In this document: positions 25,354 through 34,231 of the stretch, in pieces
Position numbering within the stretch: position 1 is the first letter of the stretch
Layout of the letters: every line of letters starts with the position of its first letter
Origin: 54-19 sp038210655
Lineage (GTDB): Bacteria > Chloroflexota > Chloroflexia > Chloroheliales > Chloroheliaceae
Assembly: GCA_038210655.1 (NCBI GenBank)
Contig: JBBQWM010000016.1
Location: 1-64,000, forward strand
Direction: 5' to 3'
Length of the DNA: 64,000 bases
Program-made: the position numbers and the translations under genes
The notes under the pieces: model-generated
Seen by the model: the letters and a program-made list of their open reading frames with translations, nothing else
The model's database searches: none
What the model was told of the DNA's origin: nothing

Positions 25354-26877
25354 TTAGCTGTAGCGCTTCAAGCTGGGCCATAACTCCTCCAACGGCGTTT
25401 TCGGCTTGCGGCAGACATAAATATTATAGTAGCTCTCCTCGTTTTTAACCCCGTAGCGATTGGTAACAGTCGCAACTTGTTTAACTTCCCCGAATATCGC
25501 TTGCAGATTGCTCAAGCCGCGTTGCGAATAGCCCAACACAATATAGGTATCCGCTTTCAAGCGGCCCTGTGACCAATAGTAATAAGTATTGACGGGACTG
25601 ATCGCCTGGGGCAAGCCTATTGCCGAGCCATAAAAGTTAACCGCCCCAGCCTCGCCATAATTCCCGGCCAAAATAGCAGTATTGGCCCGTTCCTGGGCTG
25701 GCAAATCCTGGTAAATCCGCCCGATTGTCGCAACCAGGTCTTCCCAGCCGATCATTTCCGGGAAGGTATCGTTAATCTCGCTGATCGTTTTCCAGGGCGG
25801 CGAATCAATTGGCAAAACTGGCAATAAGACCGGCGCAATTAGCAGATTACCGAAGACCAGCAAACTAACCACAGCAATCTTCCAACCAGTCCGTTTTACC
25901 AGCCATTGTTCCAGCCAATAAGACCCGCCCGCCAACAACACGGAATAGGCCGGGCCAAGATAATACGACCGCCCTTGCAAGGCTACAAATAAGACTAGCA
26001 CCACCAGAAAAGATAGACCAAGTACCCGATAACGTTTGTCTTTGAATAAAAAATAGTATAGCCCTGCCAGCCAAATAGGAGTGGTAACAGGATTCATTAC
26101 CTTGAAAAATTGTTCGGGTAGAAACCCTTCGGTGCGCCCGACCGAGGTATCGCGGACATTGATCGAGCGCGTATAATCGAGCGATACAAAATTATGCTGA
26201 ATTTGCCAGATTAGATTTGGCAAGAAAATCACCAAAGCAATTAGCACCCCCATCCATAACCAGGGGCTTAGAAAATACTTGCGGCTGGGAGTGAGTAGCA
26301 AGGCCAGCGCCAACCCAACCACGTAAAACGCCACCGAATATTTATTCATGGCGCTCAGACCGATTACAAGGCCGATCCAGGGCCACAGCTTTGGATTATC
26401 AGTTTTGAGTAGCCGTACCAACAGATAAGAACAGATCACCCAGAAAAGTAACTCAAAAGAGACCGCCTGGAATAATACGCTGGAAACCATATAAATGGGC
26501 GCGGCCAGCACACAAAGAGCGGTTGCAAGTTGGGCAAAGCGACCTCCACCCAATTCACGAGTCGTTAGACCGACGACAAAGACGGCCCCGGCCCCGGCGA
26601 GGGCCGGGAAAAGCCGAAAGCCGGTAAGCGAAGTTCCAAATAAAGCTTGAGCAAGACTGCTTAAGACTGGTGCAAAAGGCGGATGGTCAACATATCCCCA
26701 GTCAAGCCGTTTCCCATCGTCAACATAAGACAGCTCATCCCTAAAATAGCCGTACTGCCCATTTACCAGCAATTGCAGGATCAGTTTGAATAGTGCCAGG
26801 TAGAGCAGAATTGCAATGTCACTTTGGAAAAAACCGGGGGAGAGAACCAAACGTCGCCCATCATTAGCTTTCATCAC
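25354..26877 (-). CDS. Multi-pass membrane glycosyltransferase, GT39/ArnT type
   Basis: A 507-aa integral membrane protein with about ten TM helices in its first 360 residues and a C-terminal soluble part. The GT-C signature is visible in the first periplasmic loop: RDELSYVDDGKRLDWGYVDH (about 44-63), with the acidic residues expected to act in transfer from a polyprenyl-phosphate sugar donor. Family members attach mannose or aminoarabinose to proteins or lipids. The C-terminal portion (for example NYGEAGAVNFYG) is typical of PMT_2-type proteins of Chloroflexota. Acceptor and sugar are unknown. No transferase partners are nearby. ATG 26877 has no strong ribosome-binding site; ATG 26874 is equally possible. 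Confidence 0.8.
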   Translation of the reverse strand: MMKANDGRRLVLSPGFFQSDIAILLYLALFKLILQLLVNGQYGYFRDELSYVDDGKRLDWGYVDHPPFAPVLSSLAQALFGTSLTGFRLFPALAGAGAVFVVGLTTRELGGGRFAQLATALCVLAAPIYMVSSVLFQAVSFELLFWVICSYLLVRLLKTDNPKLWPWIGLVIGLSAMNKYSVAFYVVGLALALLLTPSRKYFLSPWLWMGVLIALVIFLPNLIWQIQHNFVSLDYTRSINVRDTSVGRTEGFLPEQFFKVMNPVTTPIWLAGLYYFLFKDKRYRVLGLSFLVVLVLFVALQGRSYYLGPAYSVLLAGGSYWLEQWLVKRTGWKIAVVSLLVFGNLLIAPVLLPVLPIDSPPWKTISEINDTFPEMIGWEDLVATIGRIYQDLPAQERANTAILAGNYGEAGAVNFYGSAIGLPQAISPVNTYYYWSQGRLKADTYIVLGYSQRGLSNLQAIFGEVKQVATVTNRYGVKNEESYYNIYVCRKPKTPLEELWPSLKRYS

Positions 26878-27356
26878 CGACTGCCTTTGCTTATTTATAA
26901 TTAAATTTGAATTTGCATATAAAGGAAAAACGTTTCCGATTAGTATTCGCTGAGATACTAAATCCTAACGAGCTTTAAAGAGTGTAAGCAATCGAATTGG
27001 CTTTGTCAAACCGCTATAACCTGTATTTCCAAACCGGCAGGTCAACTAAAAATATCATAATTACTGCCCTCACAAGATGCAGAGAAAAGCTAAATCCAGG
27101 TAATTACTCAGCCCGACTGAAAGCAGCGACAAAGCCTTATTTTTACATTTCGGCTATAATATTATGAGCCAGGAATGTCGAATAAGGGATAAGGGATGAA
27201 GGATGAAAGGAGAACATCCATTGGTGGAGCAATGCCCTACAGGGTTGGGGTTCTGAGAACATTTGCAATTTAGCTAAAAAGTTGCTCTTTGAGGTAAAAA
27301 GCGGTAAACTCCCGCTTACAAAAAGGTGCTTAAAAAGATAGGGAGATACAATTAAC
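26878..27356. other. Intergenic region with truncated repeats
   Basis: Contains a lone type A terminus (GTAATTACTCAGCCCGAC, 27100-27117), a TATAAT box (27156-27161), and GGGATGAAGGATGA repeats followed by GAACATCCATTGGTGGAGC (27183-27232), which is half of the inverted repeat at 2567-2677. No ORF is supported. Confidence 0.55.
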
Positions 27357-28745
27357 ATGGCTAGTAAGAGTAAACGTGAAAAACGGGAGCAGGCTTTCGA
27401 GGAGCGTAAGCGCCAATTGCGTACTGGGGCAATGGTGGCTGCACCAGCCCCTCAATCTAACCCGCCGCCTCGTATTCGCCCCAAAAAAGTTGCTAACGAC
27501 CAAGATAACAGTACTATATTGACCTTTGTTTTGAATCAGGCGGAAGAGGATTTTCGGAGGGAGATGGTAGAGGAAGTAATCGCTAATCAGGCTGAGATGA
27601 CGCAACGAATGGTGACGATGTTAAAGGATCAACAAAAACTGCTTGAGCGGCTAGAGCGGGATGAGCAAACTTTTGAAGACAAGGCCAAAGAACTGTTTTC
27701 CCAGCCGGAATTTAGCCAGTATCACTTCAATCACAAAGTGATCGATTATATCTTCCAAAAAATCGGTGGGTTCGACCGCTCGAAGATGGTGACCGACCCA
27801 TCAGCTTTTGCGGCTACTTTACGCAAATGTATCCAGGTAATCCCCAAAGGGGAAATCTCCTGGTTACAAGCCATTTTGTTGTCGCAAATCAATAGTTTGA
27901 TCGACGAGAAACGCTTTGAGCAAGCCATTATCCTTAGCGTTTGTTTTTACTCTATTGGGGAAGAGCCTAAAGAGGCTAACCCCTTTACCCTGGCAATGCT
28001 GATGCAAGGGTTGGACGCTTATTTTGCGCGGGGAACCGATAAAATATCGCAAATCCTGGCAAAAATGGGGCTAGATCGGGAAACGCTGGAGGCGGAAGGT
28101 GCGCCCGATATTGACTCGCCGCAATTTGTGGTATGGTTGAAAAAGAAATTAAGTAATAAGACTGTGCTGGCTCAAGCCGAGCAGCTTTTTGCGGCAGACC
28201 CCGCCAACCGAAAGTTCCTAGAGCAGATTGCCAAAGATAAAGAGCAAAAAGCTCTGAACGTGTTTGAGCAACCCGATGTGTGGGAGTTATTTTTCAGCTT
28301 TGATGAGTTGGAGGCGATTGGGGCGGGTGAACTGTTAAAGACAGGTGTAGATGAGGTGGCCCAGGCTTACCCTGGTGGTTCCACCGCTTACGAGCGCGAT
28401 CTGGAAAGTACCAATAAAAAGGCCAAAGCGAATGCCTCGAAAGCCACTACTGAAGGTCTGCTTGAGATAATTACCACTTTAGCGCGTCGGCTGGCTACAC
28501 CCGAAAACATGGAACTTCTCAAGGCAAAGCTAGAGCGGTATGAGCACCAGAAGCAGACGGCTGGTGCTATGCCGGCTAAGGAAGCCGCCGCTGCCGCTTT
28601 GATTGTTGTCAGTACTTTGTACACAATGTCCAATGAGAATCGTGTGGAAGCGGCTGCTACCAATCCATTCTTTAATCGCTTGGTTGGGCAGAGCGTCCAG
28701 GCGAGTCTGGACCCGCTTATGAACGTGAATGAGGAAGAAAATTGA
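27357..28745 (+). CDS. Cytosolic protein of unknown function with helical C-terminal part
   Basis: A 462-aa protein without signal peptide or TM segment. The N terminus is highly basic (KSKREKREQAFEERKRQ, residues 4-20), followed by a Pro-rich stretch, then helices with coiled-coil character at about 60-105 (EEVIANQAEMTQRMVTMLKD). The rest is helix-rich with no motif that I recognise. The basic start could bind nucleic acid; that is a guess. It has its own terminator and lies between unrelated genes. GGGAGA precedes ATG 27357 by about 15 bases, rather far. Confidence 0.55.
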   Translation: MASKSKREKREQAFEERKRQLRTGAMVAAPAPQSNPPPRIRPKKVANDQDNSTILTFVLNQAEEDFRREMVEEVIANQAEMTQRMVTMLKDQQKLLERLERDEQTFEDKAKELFSQPEFSQYHFNHKVIDYIFQKIGGFDRSKMVTDPSAFAATLRKCIQVIPKGEISWLQAILLSQINSLIDEKRFEQAIILSVCFYSIGEEPKEANPFTLAMLMQGLDAYFARGTDKISQILAKMGLDRETLEAEGAPDIDSPQFVVWLKKKLSNKTVLAQAEQLFAADPANRKFLEQIAKDKEQKALNVFEQPDVWELFFSFDELEAIGAGELLKTGVDEVAQAYPGGSTAYERDLESTNKKAKANASKATTEGLLEIITTLARRLATPENMELLKAKLERYEHQKQTAGAMPAKEAAAAALIVVSTLYTMSNENRVEAAATNPFFNRLVGQSVQASLDPLMNVNEEEN

Positions 28746-28749
28746 TTGC

Positions 28750-28785
28750 TTGAGCTATCTAAACGTGTTAAGATAGCTCAAAATC
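28750..28785 (+). terminator. Terminator of the 462-aa protein gene
   Basis: TTGAGCTATCT (28750-28760) pairs with AGATAGCTCAA (28771-28781), starting a few bases past the stop. The 3' side is AATCT, so the U-tract is poor, but the stem is perfect. Confidence 0.6.
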
Positions 28786-28793
28786 TCTCCTGG

Positions 28794-28824
28794 CTTTTGG
28801 CGGTGGACGATTAGCCACCAAAAG
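28794..28824 (+). other. Second hairpin in the livJ leader
   Basis: CTTTTGGCGGT (28794-28804) pairs with GCCACCAAAAG (28814-28824) with one mismatch and one wobble. It may back up the preceding terminator or belong to the livJ 5' leader. Confidence 0.35.
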
Positions 28825-28944
28825 TATTACAACTAAAAATTTAAGCATGTGTTATGTCCTAGTCAACCTAAAGGCCGCAATCTGTACGGGTCTGTCGGCT
28901 TATTATATAAGGACAGCAGAATTAAGAAAAGGAGCCTGAAAATT

Positions 28945-30246
28945 ATGCAATTGAGGAGAGGATCACTTACCCTGAACTTGTCGGTAGTGCTGGCCCTGGT
29001 CGCAATGACCTTGCTGGCGGCTTGTGGCGACCCCACCGCCACGACTGCCCCTGCCGCCACGACCGCCGTCGCGACGACGGCTGCCAGTGCTACAACCGCC
29101 GCTGCTGCCACGACTGCCGCCAGTGCTGCGACCACCGCCGCCTCCGCGACGACGGCTGCCGCAGGCGCAACGACTGCCGCCACTGCTGGTGGAAAATTGA
29201 GTGGTGAAATCAAAGTCGCGGCACTATTAACCCTGACCGGCGATAACTCGGTTTATGGCAGTTCGCAAAAGAATGCGTTAGAACTGGCAATTGGCGAAAT
29301 TAACGATAACAAGTTTTTGGGTGGCGCAACCATCAAGCTGGTAGTCCTGGACGACAAGGGCGACAAGCAAGAAGGCATCAGCGTAATGACCAAAGCGCTT
29401 GAGCAAGAGAAAGTCAGTGCGGTACTTGGCCCAACCCTGAGCGCGACCGCGTTCGCCGCCGACCCACTGGCCCAAAAAGCCGGTATCCCGGTGCTGGGTA
29501 TGAGTAATACCGCTAATGGCATTACCGAAATGGGCAACTTTGTTTTCCGCAACAGCTTGCCGGAGTCGGGTGTGATCCCCGGCGTGATCGACGCGGTGAA
29601 GGCTAAGTCCAGCCCCAAGAAGGCGGCGGTTCTTTACGAAGTAACCAACGAATTTACCAAGAGCGCCTATGATGTATTTAAAGCTTCGCTCGAAAAGAAC
29701 GGCATCCAAATCAGCGGAACCGAAAGCTACAACAAGGGCGACACCGATTTCCGCACTCAGCTTAACAAACTGAAGGCTGGTGGCCCCGACATTCTGGTCG
29801 TAAGCGGTCTGATCGGCGAGGCGATCCCGATTGTCCAGCAGGCCCGTGAGGTTGGGATCACCCAGCCTATCGTAGGTGGTAACGGCTTTAACAGCCCAAA
29901 TATCTACAAGCAGGCCAAAGATGCCGCCGAGGGGATTGTGGTCGGGAGCGCCTGGTTCCTGGGTAGCCCGAACCCCAAGAGTAAAGCCTTTGTCGATGCT
30001 TACAAGAAGAAATACAACGCCGACCCCGATCAGTTTAGCGCTCAGGCTTATGATGCGGCCTATTTGATGGCGACCGCCCTCAAAACCGCTGGTTCGACCG
30101 ATGCGAAGGCGATCCGCGATGCGCTGGCGGGGATCAAAGATTTCGATGGGGTGCTGGGCAAGTTCTCCTTCGATGCCAACCGCAACCCGGTGCATCCGCC
30201 GGTAGTGCTGACCGTTAAGGGTGGCAAGTTCGATGTTTATGGCTAA
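28945..30246 (+). CDS. livJ: Branched-chain amino-acid-type ABC substrate-binding lipoprotein
   Basis: A 433-aa receptor. The lipobox LLAAC places the lipidated Cys at residue 27, followed by a Thr/Ala tether (about 28-82). The type I periplasmic-binding domain (Peripla_BP_6) begins at IKVAALLTLTGDNSVYGSSQ (about 90-109) and includes VLGPTLSATAFAADPLAQ and the hinge motifs of Leu/Ile/Val-binding proteins. The actual ligand may be an amino acid, amide or urea-type compound. It leads the operon livJ-livH-livMG-DUF433-livF, and livH begins 5 bp downstream. AAAAGGAG precedes ATG 28945; longer in-frame starts upstream lack such a site. Confidence 0.9.
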   Translation: MQLRRGSLTLNLSVVLALVAMTLLAACGDPTATTAPAATTAVATTAASATTAAAATTAASAATTAASATTAAAGATTAATAGGKLSGEIKVAALLTLTGDNSVYGSSQKNALELAIGEINDNKFLGGATIKLVVLDDKGDKQEGISVMTKALEQEKVSAVLGPTLSATAFAADPLAQKAGIPVLGMSNTANGITEMGNFVFRNSLPESGVIPGVIDAVKAKSSPKKAAVLYEVTNEFTKSAYDVFKASLEKNGIQISGTESYNKGDTDFRTQLNKLKAGGPDILVVSGLIGEAIPIVQQAREVGITQPIVGGNGFNSPNIYKQAKDAAEGIVVGSAWFLGSPNPKSKAFVDAYKKKYNADPDQFSAQAYDAAYLMATALKTAGSTDAKAIRDALAGIKDFDGVLGKFSFDANRNPVHPPVVLTVKGGKFDVYG

Positions 30247-30251
30247 AACCA

Positions 30252-31181
30252 ATGGTTGATCCGTCCCTACTGACCAACCCGGTCTATTTGCTACAAAATC
30301 TGGTCGATGGTCTGGCGCGAGGGGCGGTTTACGCCGTCTTCGCGCTTGGCTTTACCCTGATCTTTGGAGTATTGGACATCGTGAATCTGGCCCACGCTGC
30401 CACCTATATGTGGTGCGCTTTTGTGGGCTGGATTGTGATGTCGGAATGGGGTCTGCCCCTGCCGGTTGGTCTGTTGGCGGCGATGTTAGCGGGCGGGCTG
30501 ATCGCGGTCGGCCTTGAATTTGTAGCCTTCCGGCCCTTGCGCCAGGAGGGAGCCGAACGATTGGCTCCTATGATTAGTAGCATCGGGGCTTCGATCATTA
30601 TGGTCAGCCTGGCCGAGACCTTTTTTAGCGCCCAGACCAAACGCTTCCCAAGTGGGGTACTCGACCCCAAGCCGCTTTATTTGGGTGGGACAGATGGAGT
30701 GCGGGTCAGTTGGGCGCAACTGTTGATCGTGGTGGTTTCTATCGTGCTGATGGTCGGGTTGGGTTATCTGATCCGGCGTACCCGTACCGGCAAAGCGATC
30801 CGAGCGGTCGCTTATAGTCAACGGGCCGCTCGGCTTTTGGGTATCAATGTCAATCGGATCGTGGTTATTACCTTTTTTATCGGCGGTTTGCTGGCCGGAG
30901 CCGCCGGGATTCTGATCGGCCTTTTGACCAACAATATCGCCCCTGGCATCGGCGCACAGATCGAGTTGCGCGGTCTGGCGGTTGTGATTTTGGGCGGGTT
31001 GGGCAATATTGAGGGAGCGGTGATCGGTGGACTGTTGCTCGGTCTGGTCGAGACTTTCACGATTGCCTATTTCCAGAAGGGCGGCGACTATAAAGACGCT
31101 ATCGCCTTTTTGATTTTGTTTTTGATCTTGTTGGTGCGGCCTAACGGTTTGCTAGGACGCAAAGAGGCGAACCGGGCATGA
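30252..31181 (+). CDS. livH: Branched-chain amino-acid ABC transporter permease LivH type
   Basis: A 309-aa inner-membrane permease with about eight TM helices. Family signature segments are GAVYAVFALGFTLIFGVLDIVNLAHA (start of TM1-2, about 24-49), GINVNRIVVITFFIGGLLAGAAG and the cytoplasmic EAA-like loop RGLAVVILGGLGNIEGAVIGG, which contacts the ATPase. It pairs with the LivM half of the next protein to form the channel. It starts 5 bp after livJ without a clear ribosome-binding site, so translation is probably coupled. Its stop overlaps the next start (ATGA). Confidence 0.93.
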   Translation: MVDPSLLTNPVYLLQNLVDGLARGAVYAVFALGFTLIFGVLDIVNLAHAATYMWCAFVGWIVMSEWGLPLPVGLLAAMLAGGLIAVGLEFVAFRPLRQEGAERLAPMISSIGASIIMVSLAETFFSAQTKRFPSGVLDPKPLYLGGTDGVRVSWAQLLIVVVSIVLMVGLGYLIRRTRTGKAIRAVAYSQRAARLLGINVNRIVVITFFIGGLLAGAAGILIGLLTNNIAPGIGAQIELRGLAVVILGGLGNIEGAVIGGLLLGLVETFTIAYFQKGGDYKDAIAFLILFLILLVRPNGLLGRKEANRA

Positions 31182-32974
31182 ACAAAAGCGGCCTCTATCT
31201 GCGTTACGGTTTGTATGCCTTGCTAGGGCTGGTTTTGCTGGGCAACGCCTTCTTATTTCTCCGTAGTATCAACGATCTTGATCGATTTCTGATCAACGCT
31301 ATTTTGGGCCTGAGCGTTTTTATCACGCTCAATACCGGGTTGCTCTCGCTGGCGAACGCCGGGTTCATGGCGATAGGGGCTTATACTTCGGCGATCCTGG
31401 TGGCGAAAGTCGGGCTACCCTTGCCGTTGGGTTTGCTGGGCGCGATGGCTCTTTGCGGTCTGGTCGGCCTGCTGATTGGTCTGCCGGTGCTGCGTCTTAG
31501 CGATGTCTATCTGGCGATTAGCACGCTTGGCTTTGGTGAAGTAGTGCGAGTGCTAATCGTGACCAACCCCGACCTGACCGGCGGCGCAACCGGAGCCAAT
31601 CTCTCGACTGGCTTTGCCTACGATACCATGAAGCAGACCCAGACCTGGATGCTAGTAGTCTTCCTGGGTTTCTTGATCTATCTTTTCTACTTTTTGGCCC
31701 GTTCCCGGACAGGTAGGGCTTTACGGGCGATCCGGCAAAACGCTTCGGCGGCTTCTACGATGGGCATCAACGTAGTTTTCTATCGCAATCTGGCTTTTGT
31801 GATAAGCGCCGTAATTGCCGGGGCGGGCGGCACTTTTTACGCCCATCAGGTCGGTTCGCTCGATAACGGCGATTTCCGCTTTACCCGCGCCGTCGATATT
31901 CTGAGTTACGCTGTGCTGGGTGGTAGTACCCATTGGTTTGGCCCGATATTGGGTGCGGGTCTCCTGACCGCTCTGCCGATTTTTTTGCGCGAAGTGCTGG
32001 GCGGCGCGTTCCAGTTTATCAAGGATTTCGTCCAACTGCCCAACATCATCAACGGTCTGGCCCTAATGCTGGTCATCATCTTTTTGCCGGGTGGTCTCTA
32101 CGCCCCCGCTCAAGGTCGTGGCTTCCGGCTCAAAAGTCGAGAGAAATTAGAAATTAGAAATCAGAAGTCAGAATTAAATCAGCCTTCATCCTTCATCCCT
32201 CATCCGTCCCCCTCTGGCCCTTTGTTGGAATTGCGCGAGGTGCGGCAAGCCTTTGGAGGGGTGACGGCGGTCGATAACGTCAGTTTTACGCTTCCGGCGG
32301 GCGGGATTTACGGCTTGATCGGGCCGAACGGGGCGGGCAAGACGACACTCTTAAACTTGATTAGTGGCCTCTACCGTCCTGGTCAGGGCCAAATCATTTT
32401 CGCGGGCCACGATATTACGGGCAAGCCGCCTCATCAGATCGCCCGCCTCGGTATTGCCCGCACCTACCAGAATATCCGGCTTTTCCCGGACATGACGGTA
32501 CTCGAAAATGTGGTGGTTGGGCATCACGCCCGGATCAAGACCAATCTGCTGACAACCTGGTTACGCTTGCCCCAGGAACGCCGCGAGGAACGGGCCGCTC
32601 GTGAAGAAGCCTTGACCCTGCTCAATCGGCTGGGTCTGAGCAGTTTTGCCAATTTGCCTGCCAGTAAGCTATCCTATGGCGATCAGCGCCGGGTCGAGAT
32701 CGCCCGCGCCCTGGCTCTCGAACCCCAACTCTTGCTGCTGGACGAACCGGCGGCAGGCATGAACAACGTCGAATCGACCCGTCTCGCCGAATTTATCCTG
32801 GAGCTAAAGCGGCAGGGCTACACGATTCTGGTGATCGAGCATCATATGGACTTGATTATGCAGGTCAGCGACGAAATTGTGGTGCTAAACTTCGGGCGCA
32901 AAATCGCTCAGGACGTGCCTACCATCGTACAGCAAAACCCGCAGGTGGTCGAAGCCTATCTGGGGCAGGGCTAG
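31178..32974 (+). CDS. livM/livG: LivM-LivG fusion: permease plus ATPase in one chain
   Basis: A 598-aa protein. Residues 1-317 are a LivM-type permease (LNTGLLSLANAGFMAIGAY, RTGRALRAIRQNASAASTMGIN). Residues about 348-598 are a LivG-type ABC ATPase with Walker A GPNGAGKTT, signature LSYGDQRRVEIA, Walker B LLLLDEP and the LivG tail EVLNFGRKIAQ-like segment. Residues about 318-347 form a hydrophilic linker (REKLEIRNQKSELNQ, then PSSFIPHPSPSG) whose DNA looks like the genome's intergenic repeats. Such fusions are known in other bacteria. It overlaps livH by 4 bp. Together with livH and livF it completes the importer. Confidence 0.93.
   Translation: MNKSGLYLRYGLYALLGLVLLGNAFLFLRSINDLDRFLINAILGLSVFITLNTGLLSLANAGFMAIGAYTSAILVAKVGLPLPLGLLGAMALCGLVGLLIGLPVLRLSDVYLAISTLGFGEVVRVLIVTNPDLTGGATGANLSTGFAYDTMKQTQTWMLVVFLGFLIYLFYFLARSRTGRALRAIRQNASAASTMGINVVFYRNLAFVISAVIAGAGGTFYAHQVGSLDNGDFRFTRAVDILSYAVLGGSTHWFGPILGAGLLTALPIFLREVLGGAFQFIKDFVQLPNIINGLALMLVIIFLPGGLYAPAQGRGFRLKSREKLEIRNQKSELNQPSSFIPHPSPSGPLLELREVRQAFGGVTAVDNVSFTLPAGGIYGLIGPNGAGKTTLLNLISGLYRPGQGQIIFAGHDITGKPPHQIARLGIARTYQNIRLFPDMTVLENVVVGHHARIKTNLLTTWLRLPQERREERAAREEALTLLNRLGLSSFANLPASKLSYGDQRRVEIARALALEPQLLLLDEPAAGMNNVESTRLAEFILELKRQGYTILVIEHHMDLIMQVSDEIVVLNFGRKIAQDVPTIVQQNPQVVEAYLGQG
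32149..32207 (+). repeat. Intergenic-type repeat DNA used as coding linker
   Basis: AAATTAGAAATTAGAAATCA-type units are followed by TTCATCCTTCATCCCTCATC, the complement of the GGATGAGGGATGAAGG blocks seen in non-coding gaps at 2567 and 27187. Here the repeat is in frame between the LivM and LivG domains. Confidence 0.7.
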
Positions 32975-33017
32975 AAACTTACCATTGTAAGTTTAGTTGT
33001 AGAAAGCAGGCTAATAA

Positions 33018-33317
33018 ATGTTAAAATCTACCGAACATTATTATATTGTAACCGATGAGCAAATTTTAGGCGGCGAACCGATTATTAAGGGGACGCGCAC
33101 CCCGGTAAGAGCAATTGTGGAATTGTGGCGGCAGGGTATCCTACCTGAAATGATACCAACTCGCCTACCCCATCTAACTTTAGCTCAGGTCTTTGCTACT
33201 CTTAGTTATTATAGCGATCATCAAGCCGAAATTAACACTTATATAGAACGCAATCGTATACCAGATGAACTCATTGATCCAATGGTAAAGGGTCAAAATC
33301 AGCTACGTTATATTTGA
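33018..33317 (+). CDS. DUF433 (VapB45/antitoxin-like) protein
   Basis: A 99-aa protein with the DUF433 core: the motif GGEPIIKGTRTPVRAIVELW (about 19-38) followed by the helix-turn-helix-like region LPHLTLAQVFATLSYYSDHQAEI. DUF433 proteins are usually antitoxins next to a DUF5615 or PIN toxin. No toxin is adjacent; the gene sits alone between livMG and livF, whose ATG is one base past its stop. It is either an inserted relic or a solitary regulator carried with the operon. A weak AAAGCAGG site precedes ATG 33018. Confidence 0.85.
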   Translation: MLKSTEHYYIVTDEQILGGEPIIKGTRTPVRAIVELWRQGILPEMIPTRLPHLTLAQVFATLSYYSDHQAEINTYIERNRIPDELIDPMVKGQNQLRYI

Positions 33318-33318
33318 A

Positions 33319-34038
33319 ATGATAGATGAAATGCTCGAAGTAAAAAATCTCTCTATAAATTATGGTAGTATCGAGGCGGTGCGGGACATCAGCTTCTCGA
33401 TCAAGACCGGGCAGATTGTAACCCTGATCGGGGCGAACGGGGCCGGTAAGACGACCACCCTGTCGGCTTTGAGTGGTTTGCTGCGTCCGCGTCAGGGCCA
33501 GGTCGTGTTCGAGGGGCAGGAGATTACACGCTGGCCTGCCGATAAGATCGTGCGGGCGGGGTTGGCCCAAGTCGCTGAGGGTCGGGCGATCCTCAGCCCA
33601 CTGACCGTCGAGGAAAATCTTGAATTGGGCGCGTTTATCCGCCGCGACACCGCCGCGATCCGGCAGGATTTGGAACGGATTTACAAGCAGTTCCCGCGTC
33701 TGGAAGAACGTCGCCGTCAATTGGCGGGCAGCTTGAGCGGCGGCGAACAGCAAATGCTGGCGATAGGCCGCGCCCTCATGAGCCGTCCTAAATTGCTCTT
33801 AATGGACGAGCCGAGTATGGGCCTCGCCCCGATCCTGATTAACACCGTCTTTGAGATTATCAAGAGCATCAACCAGGACGGTACTACTATTTTGCTGGTC
33901 GAGCAGAACGCCAACAAAGCTCTTCAAATCGCCCATTATGCCTATGTAATGGAGCAGGGCCAGATCGTTCACGCTGGGCCAGCCGAAGAAGTGCGCCAGA
34001 CCGCCGCCGTAGTTGAGGCCTTTTTGGGTAAGAGCTAG
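33319..34038 (+). CDS. livF: Branched-chain amino-acid ABC transporter ATPase LivF type
   Basis: A 239-aa ATPase with Walker A GANGAGKTT (about 37-45), signature LSGGEQQMLAIGRAL, Walker B LLLMDEPSMGLAP and the LivF-type C terminus (VEQNANKALQIAHYAYVMEQGQIV). It forms the heterodimeric motor with the LivG domain of the fusion. The DUF433 gene separates it from livMG; no ribosome-binding site is visible before ATG 33319, nor before ATG 33331 (MLEVKNLS), which aligns better with family starts. Confidence 0.93.
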   Translation: MIDEMLEVKNLSINYGSIEAVRDISFSIKTGQIVTLIGANGAGKTTTLSALSGLLRPRQGQVVFEGQEITRWPADKIVRAGLAQVAEGRAILSPLTVEENLELGAFIRRDTAAIRQDLERIYKQFPRLEERRRQLAGSLSGGEQQMLAIGRALMSRPKLLLMDEPSMGLAPILINTVFEIIKSINQDGTTILLVEQNANKALQIAHYAYVMEQGQIVHAGPAEEVRQTAAVVEAFLGKS

Positions 34039-34231
34039 TTTAGGTCAGATGTCACTTCCCCTATCCTTTGATGAAGAAATTGGTATAAAGCCGTTTTACG
34101 TTCGTTCGGTGAGCCGAGGCAGCGCGTTGTAATTGCATTATGCTCCCACTTTGCTTATAGTGTTTAGCAAACCCTTCGATTTTTGGAGCGGTTTTATTGC
34201 GGGAAAATTAAAAATAAAATGGAGCATGAAA

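Noticed and set aside
29278..30252. 324-codon minus-strand frame opposite the livJ-type gene
   Set aside because: Antisense shadow; the plus-strand product is a clear periplasmic-binding protein and the shadow has no recognisable domain.
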